DNA from: an uncultured Aquimarina sp.
Lineage (GTDB): Bacteria; Bacteroidota; Bacteroidia; Flavobacteriales; Flavobacteriaceae
DNA length: 52,402 nucleotides
NCBI GenBank assembly: GCA_947503135.1
Contig: CANNCQ010000017.1
Span: forward strand, 1-52,402
Reading direction: 5' to 3'
Made by a program: the position numbers and the translations under genes. Below, in pieces: positions 16,609 through 25,468 of the stretch. The notes beneath the pieces were generated by a model. The model was not told where the DNA came from, did not search any database, and saw only the letters and a program-made list of their open reading frames with translations. Within the stretch, counting starts at the first letter, position 1; each line of letters starts with the position of its first letter.

Positions 16609-17628
16609 ATGAAAATACTTGTTACAGGTGGTCTCGGTTACATAGGGTCTCACACCGTTGTGGAATTACAAAATGCAGGCTACGAAGTGCTTATTATTGA
16701 TAATTGCTCCAATTCTTCCGAAGAGGTACTTAAAGGTATTGCGGCCATCACAGGAAAAACGCCTCTTTTTAAAAAAATGGACCTTCGAAATAAAGCAGAG
16801 GTTAATAATTTATTTAATGAGCACAATACAATAACTGGTGTTATTCATTTTGCTGCTTCAAAAGCTGTAGGAGAAAGCGTGCAAATCCCTTTAACTTATT
16901 ATGAAAACAACATAACCACGTTAGTATATTTATTACAAGAATTACAAAAAAGAACAACAGCAAGTTTTATTTTTAGTTCTTCCTGTACGGTTTACGGGCA
17001 AGCAGACGAACTTCCTATTACCGAATCGGCTCCTATAAAAACAGCTGAATCTCCTTATGGAAATACCAAACAAATAGGTGAAGAAATTATAAAGGATACC
17101 TGTAGAGTTACTCCTCAATTAAAAGCAATAGCCTTACGCTATTTTAATCCTATTGGCGCTCATAATTCTTCGGAAATTGGAGAACTCCCCCTAGGAACAC
17201 CTCAAAACCTAGTGCCTTTTATTACGCAAACAGGCATTGGACTTCGCGAGCAATTATCGGTTTTTGGTAATGATTATCCTACTCAGGATGGCACATGTAT
17301 ACGCGACTATATTCATGTAGTAGATTTAGCCAAAGCACACGTAATCGCATTGGCTCGATTGCTCGAAAACAACAACAAAAGTAATTACGAAGTATTCAAT
17401 ATTGGCACTGGTAAAGGAAGTTCTGTTTTAGAAGCAATTCAATCTTTTGAAAAAGTTTCTAACAAAAAACTCAATTATGCTTTTGCCAATAAAAGAGAAG
17501 GTGATATTACTGCAGCTTATGCCGACACCACTGCTGCTAATATTGAATTAGGCTGGAAATCTACATTAACTCTTGATGATGCGATGAGAGACGCTTGGAA
17601 GTGGGAGCAAAAAATTAGAAGTAAGTAA
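16609..17628 (+). CDS. galE: UDP-glucose 4-epimerase
   Basis: 339 residues. It has the Rossmann motif TGGLGYIGS (6-14), SSSCTVYG (123-130), the catalytic YxxxK in SPYGNTK (Y150, K154), and the UDP-sugar region RYFNPIGAH, ending with AYADTTAANIELGW. It interconverts UDP-glucose and UDP-galactose using bound NAD. It is in an operon with galM (7-base gap). The product may feed surface polysaccharide as well as galactose use. Confidence 0.96.
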   Translation: MKILVTGGLGYIGSHTVVELQNAGYEVLIIDNCSNSSEEVLKGIAAITGKTPLFKKMDLRNKAEVNNLFNEHNTITGVIHFAASKAVGESVQIPLTYYENNITTLVYLLQELQKRTTASFIFSSSCTVYGQADELPITESAPIKTAESPYGNTKQIGEEIIKDTCRVTPQLKAIALRYFNPIGAHNSSEIGELPLGTPQNLVPFITQTGIGLREQLSVFGNDYPTQDGTCIRDYIHVVDLAKAHVIALARLLENNNKSNYEVFNIGTGKGSSVLEAIQSFEKVSNKKLNYAFANKREGDITAAYADTTAANIELGWKSTLTLDDAMRDAWKWEQKIRSK

Positions 17629-17675
17629 CTTTTGTTACTTATACTTAGGCATAAGTTTTATAATTTTATATTATA

Positions 17676-18176
17676 ATGAAGTTGATTCCTTCTTTCTTTC
17701 TGTTTATTAGCCTTATCATAAATGCTGTCGCTTTTGGTCAACAAAAGCAGCCTATCGATAAAAAATTTGACGCTATGTTATCGCGCTTGCTAAAGCATTC
17801 CGTTTCCGAATTAACCCCTAATGAAATAACAGCAGATGTTATTTTTTTAGATGCTAGAGAAAAAGAAGAATTTAATGTAAGCCACATACCTAACGCCATA
17901 CTTATTGGCTACAATAATTTTGACATTACAAAATGGTTACACCTTAGCAAAAAAACACCCATAGTTGTGTATTGTTCAGTAGGTTATAGAAGTGAAAAAA
18001 TTGCTGAGCAATTTAAAAAATTCGGCTACAATAATGTTAGTAATCTATATGGTGGTATTTTTGAATGGAAACATCAAAATAGAACACTTTTTAAAAACAA
18101 CACACCAACGGATAGCATTCATACCTATAACAAAGAATGGTCTCAGTGGCTACAAAAGGGAATTAAAGTATACTAA
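17676..18176 (+). CDS. Secreted rhodanese-like sulfurtransferase
   Basis: 166 residues. A signal peptide (to about AFGQQKQ) is followed by a single rhodanese domain: FLDAREKEEFNVSHIPNAI and active-site loop VVYCSVGYRSEKIA, with catalytic Cys retained in a six-residue loop (CSVGYR), then LYGGIFEWK. It probably carries persulfide sulfur in the periplasm. It is followed directly (stop then ATG) by a second rhodanese gene and then a methyltransferase, so the three form one operon. Confidence 0.87.
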   Translation: MKLIPSFFLFISLIINAVAFGQQKQPIDKKFDAMLSRLLKHSVSELTPNEITADVIFLDAREKEEFNVSHIPNAILIGYNNFDITKWLHLSKKTPIVVYCSVGYRSEKIAEQFKKFGYNNVSNLYGGIFEWKHQNRTLFKNNTPTDSIHTYNKEWSQWLQKGIKVY

Positions 18177-18566
18177 ATGAAGAAAATAGCTTTTCAATTA
18201 TTACTAATTATCACTTTTTTAGCAAGTTGCAATGCCCAACAAAATTTAGACACAATATCTATAATAGATACTGAGACTTTGAAAGTTGCTCTCTCAAACA
18301 AAACTATACAGTTAATAGATGTTCGTACCCCGTTAGAATATAAGCAAGGCTACATAGGAAATGCTATAAATGCAAATATTTATACTTCCGATTTTACGCA
18401 AGCAACTGCTCTTTTAGATAAAACGAAACCCGTATATGTATATTGCCATAAAGGAGGAAGAAGTAATGCTGCTGCAAGGAAACTTACCAAACTAGGTTTT
18501 AATAAAATTTTCGACTTTAAAGGAGGGTGGAAGGCTTGGAGAAACAGCCTAAAACAAAAAAAATAA
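18177..18566 (+). CDS. Rhodanese-like lipoprotein
   Basis: 129 residues. The lipoprotein signal ends at lipobox FLASC (C18). The rhodanese domain shows LIDVRTPLEYKQGYIGNAIN and active loop YCHKGGRSNAAA with the catalytic Cys, ending GGWKAWR. Expected location is the periplasmic face of a membrane. Its ATG abuts the stop codon of the preceding rhodanese gene. The tandem pair differs enough in sequence to suggest different partners rather than a recent duplication. Confidence 0.88.
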   Translation: MKKIAFQLLLIITFLASCNAQQNLDTISIIDTETLKVALSNKTIQLIDVRTPLEYKQGYIGNAINANIYTSDFTQATALLDKTKPVYVYCHKGGRSNAAARKLTKLGFNKIFDFKGGWKAWRNSLKQKK

Positions 18567-18570
18567 TTTT

Positions 18571-19155
18571 ATGATTTTAAACGAAACCTATTGGGATAAT
18601 CGCTACAAAATTAACGACGACCGCTGGGACTTAGGAGCAGTTTCAACCCCTATAAAAAGCTACTTTGATCAGCTTGAAGATAAAACCTTGAAAATATTAA
18701 TACCTGGTGGAGGAAATTCTCATGAAGCGGAATATGCATACTTAAATGGATTTACTAATATATTTGTAGTTGACTTATCTAAAACTGCTTTAGATAATTT
18801 TAAAAAACGTGTCCCTAATTTCCCAGAAACTCAGCTACTGCACCAAAACTTTTTTGACTTAAAAGAAACTTTTGATATTATTATAGAACAAACATTTTTT
18901 TGCGCTATAAATCCCAAACTTAGACCAAATTATGTGTTACAAGCAAGCAAATTACTATCTCCTAAAGGAAAAATAGTCGGCTTACTTTTTAATGCTCCAT
19001 TAAATAATGACAAGCCTCCTTTTGGAGGAAATGCTAACGAATACAACAAACACTTTACCCCTTATTTCTCTATTGATATTATGGAACCTTGTTACAATTC
19101 TGTAGAAAGTAGAGAAGGCAGAGAGCTATTTATCAAGTTTTACTTAAAAAAATAA
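18571..19155 (+). CDS. TPMT-family SAM-dependent methyltransferase
   Basis: 194 residues. YWDNRYKINDDRWDLG and the nearby proline (VSTPIKSYF) match the thiopurine/thiol methyltransferase N-terminal signature. The SAM-binding GGGNSHEAEYAYLNGF is followed by the acidic strand-2 end VVDLS and FFDLKETFDIIIEQTFFCA. Relatives methylate thiols, thiocyanate, halides or metalloids. It lies 4 bases after a rhodanese gene, which favours a small sulfur-containing substrate; this is inference. Confidence 0.85.
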   Translation: MILNETYWDNRYKINDDRWDLGAVSTPIKSYFDQLEDKTLKILIPGGGNSHEAEYAYLNGFTNIFVVDLSKTALDNFKKRVPNFPETQLLHQNFFDLKETFDIIIEQTFFCAINPKLRPNYVLQASKLLSPKGKIVGLLFNAPLNNDKPPFGGNANEYNKHFTPYFSIDIMEPCYNSVESREGRELFIKFYLKK

Positions 19156-19174
19156 TCCGTACTAAGTAAAAAGA

Positions 19175-19864
19175 CTAGGATGTTAACTCCTCTTCAAATG
19201 CCTCAATAGAAAGAGCATCTTCAACTTTATATTCTCCAATTTTTGTACGGCATAATTTTGAAAGATACCCCCCTGAGTTTAATGCTTTTCCGAAATCGTA
19301 TGCTAGTGAGCGTATATACGTTCCTTTACTGCAAACTACTCTAAAACTAACATTGTTCTCTTCTATTTTAGTGATTTCAAATGCTTTAATTTCTATTTGC
19401 CTTGGTTGCACCTCTACATTTTCACCAGCTCGTGCATATTCATACAAACGCTTTCCCTCTTTTTTAAGTGCAGAGAATACCGGAGGAAACTGATTAATTA
19501 CTCCTTTGAATTGATGTGTAGTTTCCTTAATTAATTCAGGAGTAATGTGTTCTACAGGAAAAGTAGCATCTATTTCGGTTTCTAAATCATAGGATGGTGT
19601 AGTAGCCCCTAATGTTATAGTGCCGGTATATTCTTTTATTTGTCCTTGTAGTTCGTTTATTGTTTTAGTAGACTTCCCTGTACAAATTAATAACAAACCC
19701 GTAGCTAATGGATCTAAGGTACCAGCATGTCCAACTTTAATTTTTTTTATATCGTATTGCTTTCTAATAAGCCAACGTAGTTTGTTCACTACTTGGAAAG
19801 ACGACCAATTTAGTGGCTTGTCGATTAGCAAGGTTTGTCCCGCTATAAATGCTTCTTTTGTCAT
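19175..19864 (-). CDS. truB: tRNA pseudouridine(55) synthase
   Basis: 229 residues from the ATG at 19864; the frame runs further upstream but only within uppP. It has the catalytic motif GHAGTLDPLATGLL with D51, then YDLETEID, PPVFSALKKEGKRLYEYAR and CSKGTYIRSLAYDFG. It forms pseudouridine 55 in the T-loop of tRNAs. It is the last gene of the ftsX - hypothetical - DUF3098 - uppP - truB run, with 2 bases from uppP. Confidence 0.95.
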   Translation of the reverse strand: MTKEAFIAGQTLLIDKPLNWSSFQVVNKLRWLIRKQYDIKKIKVGHAGTLDPLATGLLLICTGKSTKTINELQGQIKEYTGTITLGATTPSYDLETEIDATFPVEHITPELIKETTHQFKGVINQFPPVFSALKKEGKRLYEYARAGENVEVQPRQIEIKAFEITKIEENNVSFRVVCSKGTYIRSLAYDFGKALNSGGYLSKLCRTKIGEYKVEDALSIEAFEEELTS

Positions 19865-19866
19865 TT

Positions 19867-20664
19867 TTAATACTTCATAAAACCAACTCCTATTGCAATA
19901 GCCCCCACTACAAAACAATAAACAGAAAAATAAATTAGCTTGCTCTTCTTTACAATTGAAATCATCCACTTACAAGCAAAATACCCGCTAATAAGTGCTG
20001 CAAAAAAGCCTATAATTAAGGTTGAACTATTCCCCATATCTGCTGTAATATCTCCATCAAAAACATCTTTTAATATTTTCCCAAAAATTAATGGCAATAC
20101 CATTAAAAAAGAAAAACGAGCTGCTTTTGATTTATCATTCCCCAACAACACCGAAGTAGCAATAGTAGAACCACTCCTAGAAATACCCGGCAATATAGCT
20201 ATAGCTTGTGATATACCTATAATTGCACTATCCTTAAACCCTACTGACTTATTCGTGTTTATTGACTTATTTGCTAACCACAATAAAACTGCGGTTATAA
20301 TAAGCATAAAGCCTACAAATAAAACTTTCCCTCCAAATAACTGCTCTAATTCATCTTCAAAAAACAAACCTATAAAAGCTGCAGGCAAAGTAGAAAGCAT
20401 AATTTTGGCTAAAAACTGAGTTTCTTGATTCCATTTAAAACTTAGCGCCCCTTTAAGGATTTCAGCGATGTCTTTTCTAAAAACAATAACAGTACTTAAA
20501 GCTGTAGCAAAATGTAAAATAACCGTAAATAAAAGTGATTCTTTTCCTTTAGAGGCATCGCCAAGTATAGCTTTCCCGAGCTCAAGGTGACCACTAGAAG
20601 AAACGGGTAAAAACTCGGTTAATCCTTGAATTATACCGAGTACAATAGCGTCAAAAATATCCAT
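19867..20664 (-). CDS. uppP: Undecaprenyl-diphosphatase
   Basis: 265 residues and about eight membrane helices. It contains the BacA/UppP signatures EFLPVSSSGHLELG (17-30) and PGISRSGSTIATSVLLG (159-175) with the phosphate-binding Arg. It recycles undecaprenyl diphosphate to the monophosphate carrier for cell-wall and polysaccharide synthesis. It shares one base with the end of the DUF3098 gene, so the two are translationally coupled. Confidence 0.96.
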   Translation of the reverse strand: MDIFDAIVLGIIQGLTEFLPVSSSGHLELGKAILGDASKGKESLLFTVILHFATALSTVIVFRKDIAEILKGALSFKWNQETQFLAKIMLSTLPAAFIGLFFEDELEQLFGGKVLFVGFMLIITAVLLWLANKSINTNKSVGFKDSAIIGISQAIAILPGISRSGSTIATSVLLGNDKSKAARFSFLMVLPLIFGKILKDVFDGDITADMGNSSTLIIGFFAALISGYFACKWMISIVKKSKLIYFSVYCFVVGAIAIGVGFMKY

Positions 20665-20915
20665 TATTCAGGCTTTGTTAATATTGCATAAATTTCAATT
20701 CCAAACCCTATAAGTACTATTGTTGGTGCCAATCTAATTCTTCTGAAATTATAAATAGCAGGGTTAAATACGTTTGGATCATCACTTCCTCCTCCGGTCA
20801 TCAAAATAAAACCCAAAGCAATAAAGGCAAGCCCTATTAGCATAAAAAGGTAGTTTTTTTTTCCAAACACAAAATTTGGTTTAGGTGGTTTTTGGGATGA
20901 ATTATTTTTTGCCAT
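20664..20915 (-). CDS. DUF3098 family membrane protein
   Basis: 83 residues from ATG 20915, preferred over an ATG 7 codons upstream that lies deeper in the preceding gene. Two hydrophobic segments flank a short conserved loop: FVFGKKNYLFMLIGLAFIALG, GGGSDDPNVFNPAIYNFRR, then LAPTIVLIGFGIEIYAI. This is the DUF3098 pattern found between ftsX and uppP in flavobacteria. It overlaps the upstream gene by 14 bases. Function unknown; location suggests a link to envelope growth. Confidence 0.85.
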   Translation of the reverse strand: MAKNNSSQKPPKPNFVFGKKNYLFMLIGLAFIALGFILMTGGGSDDPNVFNPAIYNFRRIRLAPTIVLIGFGIEIYAILTKPE

Positions 20916-21294
20916 TATCTTTAATAATTTCGTCAAATATAATACTATCTCTCAAGGAAAGTTGAGAGATATGAGGTAAAACCTTATCTCTAGTAAACGG
21001 GGTCCATCGCTTTATATGACAAAGACTTACTCGTTTATTTAAAATTAAATTTTCTAAACCCTGTTTAGTATAACCTAACTGATTTGCTCTATTGATATAG
21101 TAATTATGAGTGTCTTTATTTAACTTTATATGTATATCGCCTCCGCTACCTTGAGTAACTGACTCCACTACTCCACTAATTTTAGCAGTGTCGTCAATAT
21201 ACACCTTTCTAATTGGTTTAAAAGTTATAAATGCAGTATACAATACAATTGCAAATAATACCATACAAAAAGTTAAATACACGCGTTTGAACAT
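20902..21294 (-). CDS. Conserved hypothetical membrane-anchored protein in the ftsX operon
   Basis: 130 residues with one N-terminal membrane segment (about 5-25) and a mainly polar remainder. I recognise no enzyme motif; IHIKLNKDTHNYYINRANQLGYT suggests a small beta domain. It starts 3 bases after ftsX stops and overlaps DUF3098 by 14 bases, so it is cotranscribed with the division and envelope genes. Confidence 0.75.
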   Translation of the reverse strand: MFKRVYLTFCMVLFAIVLYTAFITFKPIRKVYIDDTAKISGVVESVTQGSGGDIHIKLNKDTHNYYINRANQLGYTKQGLENLILNKRVSLCHIKRWTPFTRDKVLPHISQLSLRDSIIFDEIIKDNGKK

Positions 21295-21297
21295 GGC

Positions 21298-22176
21298 TTA
21301 GTAGTATAATTCGTCGGTTTGCAAACTTAAAAAACGGTGTGTAGCAAAAAAAGTGCTGACCCACGTTATAAATAAACCCAACAGAAAAACACCCGAAAAT
21401 AATATGGAAACTAAAAATATATCTTCAGTTAAACCTAAATCACTAAAAGTTTGATCTAAATAATATAAAACAACACCCATGCCCGAAAGCGCTAAGAGCC
21501 CTCCAACGATGCCTAATTTAATATTTAACCAAATAAAAGGCCTACGAATAAATGATTTTGTAGCTCCTACCATTTGCATGGTTTTAATGGTAAATCGTTT
21601 AGCGTATACACTTAAACGAATAGAATTATTGATTAACAAAACAGCAATTAATGTGCAAATGGCACAAATTACCAATATCCAAAAACTTATTTTTTTTATG
21701 TTATTATTTAACAAGTTAATCAAAGGCTTGTCATACGAAACTTCATCAACAAATTTCTTTGCATCAATAGTTGCTACAAAATCTTCTATCTGATCTTCGT
21801 TTACAAAATCGGCATTCATGTAAATATCCAACGAATTTTGAAGAGGATTGGTCCCCAAGAACTCAATAAAATCTTCCCCTATGTCTTTTGCATGCTGCTC
21901 CGCAGCATTTTTTTTAGATATGTACACTGTGCTCTTTACAGCATCATTAAGCTTCAATGTTTTCGCAAGTTGATCTATTTCTATTTTTTTAGCACTGTCT
22001 TTATAATAAACCGTTAATGCAATTCGCTCTTTAAAATGATCGGTTACTTTTTTGCTGTTCAACACCAACAAACCCAATAAGCCCAATAAAAACAACACTA
22101 ATCCAATACTTAGAACTACAGAAAAATATGAAGATATTAATCGCCGCTTTTGAAATTTATCAAATTTTGTTGCCAT
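21298..22176 (-). CDS. ftsX: Cell division protein FtsX
   Basis: 292 residues. A cytoplasmic start (FDKFQKRRLISSYFSVVLSI) leads into TM1, a periplasmic domain of about 110 residues, then three membrane helices at about 165-290 in the FtsX/permease layout, including YAKRFTIKTMQMVGATKSFIRRPF. FtsX works with the ATPase FtsE to control peptidoglycan hydrolases at the septum. ftsE is not adjacent, as is usual in this phylum. It is the first gene of the five-gene run. Confidence 0.9.
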   Translation of the reverse strand: MATKFDKFQKRRLISSYFSVVLSIGLVLFLLGLLGLLVLNSKKVTDHFKERIALTVYYKDSAKKIEIDQLAKTLKLNDAVKSTVYISKKNAAEQHAKDIGEDFIEFLGTNPLQNSLDIYMNADFVNEDQIEDFVATIDAKKFVDEVSYDKPLINLLNNNIKKISFWILVICAICTLIAVLLINNSIRLSVYAKRFTIKTMQMVGATKSFIRRPFIWLNIKLGIVGGLLALSGMGVVLYYLDQTFSDLGLTEDIFLVSILFSGVFLLGLFITWVSTFFATHRFLSLQTDELYY

Positions 22177-22336
22177 AGATTATATACACTTTGTAAGTTG
22201 CAATTTATAAAATTTGTAGTTCAGAGTATAATTATATTTTAACCATCTCATTTTCTATTGAATAAAAACAAAATTCATAATTTCTGATATCATTTCAACA
22301 TAATAAAACATAGGTTTTTCAAACTACTTAAATTAA

Positions 22337-22372
22337 AAAAGCTCCTATACTTTATAAAGTATAAGAGCTTTT
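22337..22372. terminator. Bidirectional hairpin terminator
   Basis: Arms AAAAGCTC and GAGCTTTT enclose a second palindrome, TATACTT/AAGTATA, with single-base bulges. It lies 20 bases beyond the stop of the YHS gene (minus strand) and upstream of ftsX. Confidence 0.7.
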
Positions 22373-22392
22373 AAATAGTATTATAAAAACAC

Positions 22393-22833
22393 TTATTTAT
22401 TTATTGTTTCCCAATTTTTATCTGCCTTAGCTTTTAACTCCTCAGCTCCCTTTTTATTCCAAAGATCTAAAGTATTCGTTCCCCATGAATTATAAAACAA
22501 ATATAATTTACCATCTCTAATCTCGTAAGTTTCAGGATCTATCTTTATTTTTTGGCTTTTTAAACCTACAGCATAAGCACAGTAGCCACCGTATTGAGGT
22601 ACGTATTTTTCTGGATTAGCTTCAAATTTTTCTTTATTTACTTGATTTGCAAAATAAAACTCGGCCCCATCATATATACTCGAAAATTGTTTTTTACCTT
22701 CAATCGGTAAACCATCAAAATAAGAGGTTACATCATAGCCTTCAATTACAACACCTTTTTTTGAATAATAATCGGTCTGAGCTCCTAGCTGAAAACTAAA
22801 CAGCATTATAAAAGAAATAAATAGTGTTTTCAT
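22393..22833 (-). CDS. Secreted YHS-domain protein
   Basis: 146 residues from the Met that begins KTLFISFIMLFSFQLGAQ, a signal peptide; two earlier Met codons (22863, 22839) add only polar residues. The YHS region reads GVVIEGYDVTSYFDGLPIEGKKQFSS, AEFYFANQVNKEKFEANPEKY and GGYCAYAVG, as in the YHS family, which is thought to bind metal. It ends with FYNSWGTNTLDLWNKKG. Substrate and partner unknown; single-gene unit ending at the hairpin at 22337. Confidence 0.82.
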   Translation of the reverse strand: MKTLFISFIMLFSFQLGAQTDYYSKKGVVIEGYDVTSYFDGLPIEGKKQFSSIYDGAEFYFANQVNKEKFEANPEKYVPQYGGYCAYAVGLKSQKIKIDPETYEIRDGKLYLFYNSWGTNTLDLWNKKGAEELKAKADKNWETINK

Positions 22834-22892
22834 AAGCATAAATTTATACAATTTAGTTCGCAAATCAACATAAGTTATTACAAAGCATACTG

Positions 22893-23231
22893 CTATTTTC
22901 TATCTGCCAACAACAGTAATTCATTCACAACGACTTCGGTAACATATCGTTTCTGTCCTTCTTTCGTATCATAACTTCTGGTAGTTAGCTTACCTTCTAC
23001 GGCAATTTCTTTACCTTTAAAAACATATTTCTCTACAATATCAGCTGTTTTATCCCAAGCTACTAGAGCGTGCCAATCAGTTTGAGTAATACGTTCTCCT
23101 TGTTTATTGGTATAAGATTCATTTGTAGCAATACTAAATTTGGCTAATTTTTTACCACTATCTAACATAATAATTTCTGGATCATTGCCTAAATTACCTA
23201 TCAATTGAACTTTGTTTCTTAATGTACTCAT
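22893..23231 (-). CDS. ssb: Single-stranded DNA-binding protein, short form
   Basis: 112 residues: an OB-fold SSB beginning STLRNKVQLIGNLGNDPEI, with ITQTDWHALVAWDKTADIVEKYVFKGKEIAVEGKLTTR split across the fold. It stops after the OB domain, so the acidic C-terminal tip that recruits partner proteins is absent. It may therefore be a secondary SSB. A -7 box lies at 23286-23293. Confidence 0.93.
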   Translation of the reverse strand: MSTLRNKVQLIGNLGNDPEIIMLDSGKKLAKFSIATNESYTNKQGERITQTDWHALVAWDKTADIVEKYVFKGKEIAVEGKLTTRSYDTKEGQKRYVTEVVVNELLLLADRK

Positions 23232-23285
23232 AACTTTTTAGTCTATTAAATTAATTAAAACCAACATTGTGTATTGTTGATAGTG

Positions 23286-23293
23286 CAAAACTA
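23286..23293 (-). promoter_or_regulatory. -7 box TAGTTTTG upstream of ssb
   Basis: The minus strand reads TAGTTTTG 54 bases before the ssb ATG. The rest of the gap to 23441 holds nothing recognised. Confidence 0.4.
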
Positions 23294-23441
23294 AATTCAA
23301 AAACTAGTTAGAGTTGACTGTCTGTTATTTACTTGTGTTTGTAGTCGTTTGTTGTCTTTTGCGAGATTTAAAGCCTCTTGGATTTTGAGCAAAAAAAAGC
23401 AACCTTTTTTGAAGATAGCTTACTATTATTATTTTTAGTAA

Positions 23442-23933
23442 TTATTCTGAGTAACCTACTAATAAAGCAGTTTCATCAACATTAAAAATATATTTTGAAT
23501 AATTTTTGTGTAATTCTGTTAAATGCTCTTCTATTATACTTTCATTTTTAACACTACTTGCATTTTTGTAAAATTTAATGCCCATTTCTAAATTATCATC
23601 TTCAATATACTCTAAGGAAATCATTTCGATTTCAGTAATATACTTGTATTCTAATTCTGCGTGGTCACTTTTAAAGTCGTCAAAAACAGATTTTTTTTCA
23701 AAAATATTAATTTTTGATTCTGTTATATCACTACTTACTATTTCATATTTAGTTCCTTGATTATCGAAATCTACTTCTTCAATCGTATTTTCTGCTTCGT
23801 AAGCATCAATAGAAACACCAATAAAAGTACCACCACTTCTAGCTTCAGCTTTCCAAACAGTTGTTGTTACAAAATTTTGTGCAACCAACTGTATTGAAAA
23901 TAACATAAGAGTTAATAGAGTAATTTTTTTCAT
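23442..23933 (-). CDS. Secreted hypothetical protein
   Basis: 163 residues from the Met starting KKITLLTLMLFSIQLVAQ, a clear signal peptide; the upstream extension to 23981 lacks signal-like character. The mature part is acidic and beta-rich (TVWKAEARSGGTFIGVSIDAY, ITEIEMISLEYIEDDNLEMGIKF split across strands). No family recognised. It is isolated between ssb and der on the same strand. Confidence 0.6.
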   Translation of the reverse strand: MKKITLLTLMLFSIQLVAQNFVTTTVWKAEARSGGTFIGVSIDAYEAENTIEEVDFDNQGTKYEIVSSDITESKINIFEKKSVFDDFKSDHAELEYKYITEIEMISLEYIEDDNLEMGIKFYKNASSVKNESIIEEHLTELHKNYSKYIFNVDETALLVGYSE

Positions 23934-24095
23934 AACAATGGTTATTAACGAATACTTATGCCAAATATACGAGCCACACAAATAAAAAGAAGAATTAAAA
24001 AGCTACTTTTAGATCAAGTACTAAAATACTTAGATAAACTACCACTAAATCGATTTATTACATAAGTATTTTTGAAAAAATTAAAAAAAAATAGA

Positions 24096-25406
24096 TTACT
24101 TTTTTCTAAAATAAACACTTATTGGTACTCCAGTGAAGTCAAATTCTTTACGTAATTGATTTTCCACATAACGCTTATAAGGATCTTTTACGTATTGAGG
24201 CAGATTACAAAAGAACACAAACTGAGGTTGTGTTGTAGGCAACTGCATACAGTATTTTATTTTAACAAATTTCCCCTTTAATGCTGGCGGTGGGTAATTT
24301 TCGATAATCGGCAACATCGTATCGTTCATAACACTTGTTTTTATTTTCTTAGAACGATTATTAAAAACTTCGACAGCTGTTTCTATTGCCTTAAAAATTC
24401 GTTGTTTCGTTAAAGAAGAAACAAATACTATTGGAACGTTAGTAAAAGGTTCTATTTGCTTTCTAATATGAGCCTCAAATTCTTTTACCGTATTGGTTTC
24501 CTTTTCTTCTATTAAATCCCATTTATTCACTAGAATTACGATTCCCTTTCTATTTCGTTCTGCTAACCAAAAAATATTTTGAACTTGAGCATCAAAACCT
24601 CTTGTAGCATCTACTACAAGCAAACACACATCGGAATGCTCAATAGCTCTAACCGATCGCATTACAGAATAGAATTCTAAATCTTCTTTTACCTTTGCCT
24701 TTCTTCGGATTCCCGCGGTATCAACTAAATTAAAATCAAACCCAAAACGGTTATATTTAGTATCAATAGCATCTCTTGTTGTACCAGCTATATCGGTTAC
24801 AATGTTCCTGTTTTCTCCGATAAGTGCATTTATAAAAGAAGACTTACCAGCATTAGGACGACCTACTACCGCAAAACGAGGCAATTCATCATCACCTGAT
24901 CGCTCTTCTTCTTTAGGCAAAGCTTTGACTAAATCATCTAACAATTCTCCTGTACCACTACCATTAATACTCGCAATCGCATAATACTCACCTAACCCTA
25001 AGCTATAGAACTCAACAGCATCATTAATTCTCATGGCATTATCCACCTTATTCACCACTAAAAAAACAGGTTTTTTTACTTTTCTAAGTAAATTTGCCAC
25101 ATCTTCATCCATCCCTGTAACTCCCGTTTCAACATCTACCATAAAAACTATAGCATCTGCCTCTTCGATAGCTAACTCAACTTGCTTATCTATTTCAGCT
25201 TCAAAAATGTCATCACTACCTAATACATAACCTCCAGTATCAATCAAAGAAAACTCTCTTCCATTCCATTCTGACTTGCCGTAATGGCGGTCTCTGGTAA
25301 CTCCACTAACGGAATCAACTATAGCATCTCTACGCTGTATTAAACGATTAAAAAAGGTAGATTTACCAACATTTGGACGACCAACAACAGCAACAATAGA
25401 ACTCAT
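24096..25406 (-). CDS. der: Ribosome biogenesis GTPase Der (EngA)
   Basis: 436 residues with two tandem G domains: G1 motifs GRPNVGKS (9-16) and GRPNAGKS (182-189), DTGG and DTAG G3 motifs, and NKVD and NKWD G4 motifs, followed by a C-terminal KH-like domain ([13 protein letters not shown]). Required for 50S assembly. It lies just downstream of era on the same strand, with a possible promoter box in the gap. Confidence 0.97.
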   Translation of the reverse strand: MSSIVAVVGRPNVGKSTFFNRLIQRRDAIVDSVSGVTRDRHYGKSEWNGREFSLIDTGGYVLGSDDIFEAEIDKQVELAIEEADAIVFMVDVETGVTGMDEDVANLLRKVKKPVFLVVNKVDNAMRINDAVEFYSLGLGEYYAIASINGSGTGELLDDLVKALPKEEERSGDDELPRFAVVGRPNAGKSSFINALIGENRNIVTDIAGTTRDAIDTKYNRFGFDFNLVDTAGIRRKAKVKEDLEFYSVMRSVRAIEHSDVCLLVVDATRGFDAQVQNIFWLAERNRKGIVILVNKWDLIEEKETNTVKEFEAHIRKQIEPFTNVPIVFVSSLTKQRIFKAIETAVEVFNNRSKKIKTSVMNDTMLPIIENYPPPALKGKFVKIKYCMQLPTTQPQFVFFCNLPQYVKDPYKRYVENQLRKEFDFTGVPISVYFRKK

Positions 25407-25429
25407 AATGAGTGGGTTTAAATTTAGCG

Positions 25430-25437
25430 CAAAAGTA
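25430..25437 (-). promoter_or_regulatory. -7 box TACTTTTG before der
   Basis: The minus strand reads TACTTTTG in the 62-base gap between era and der, 23 bases from the der ATG, suggesting der has a promoter of its own. Confidence 0.4.
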
Positions 25438-25468
25438 CGCCTTTTTTATAATTAAGAAGTTACAGGGA

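Noticed and set aside
19865..19969. Longer start for truB at 19969
   Set aside because: The added 35 residues are Cys-rich and derive from the out-of-frame end of uppP; the Met at 19864 precedes the conserved truB start.
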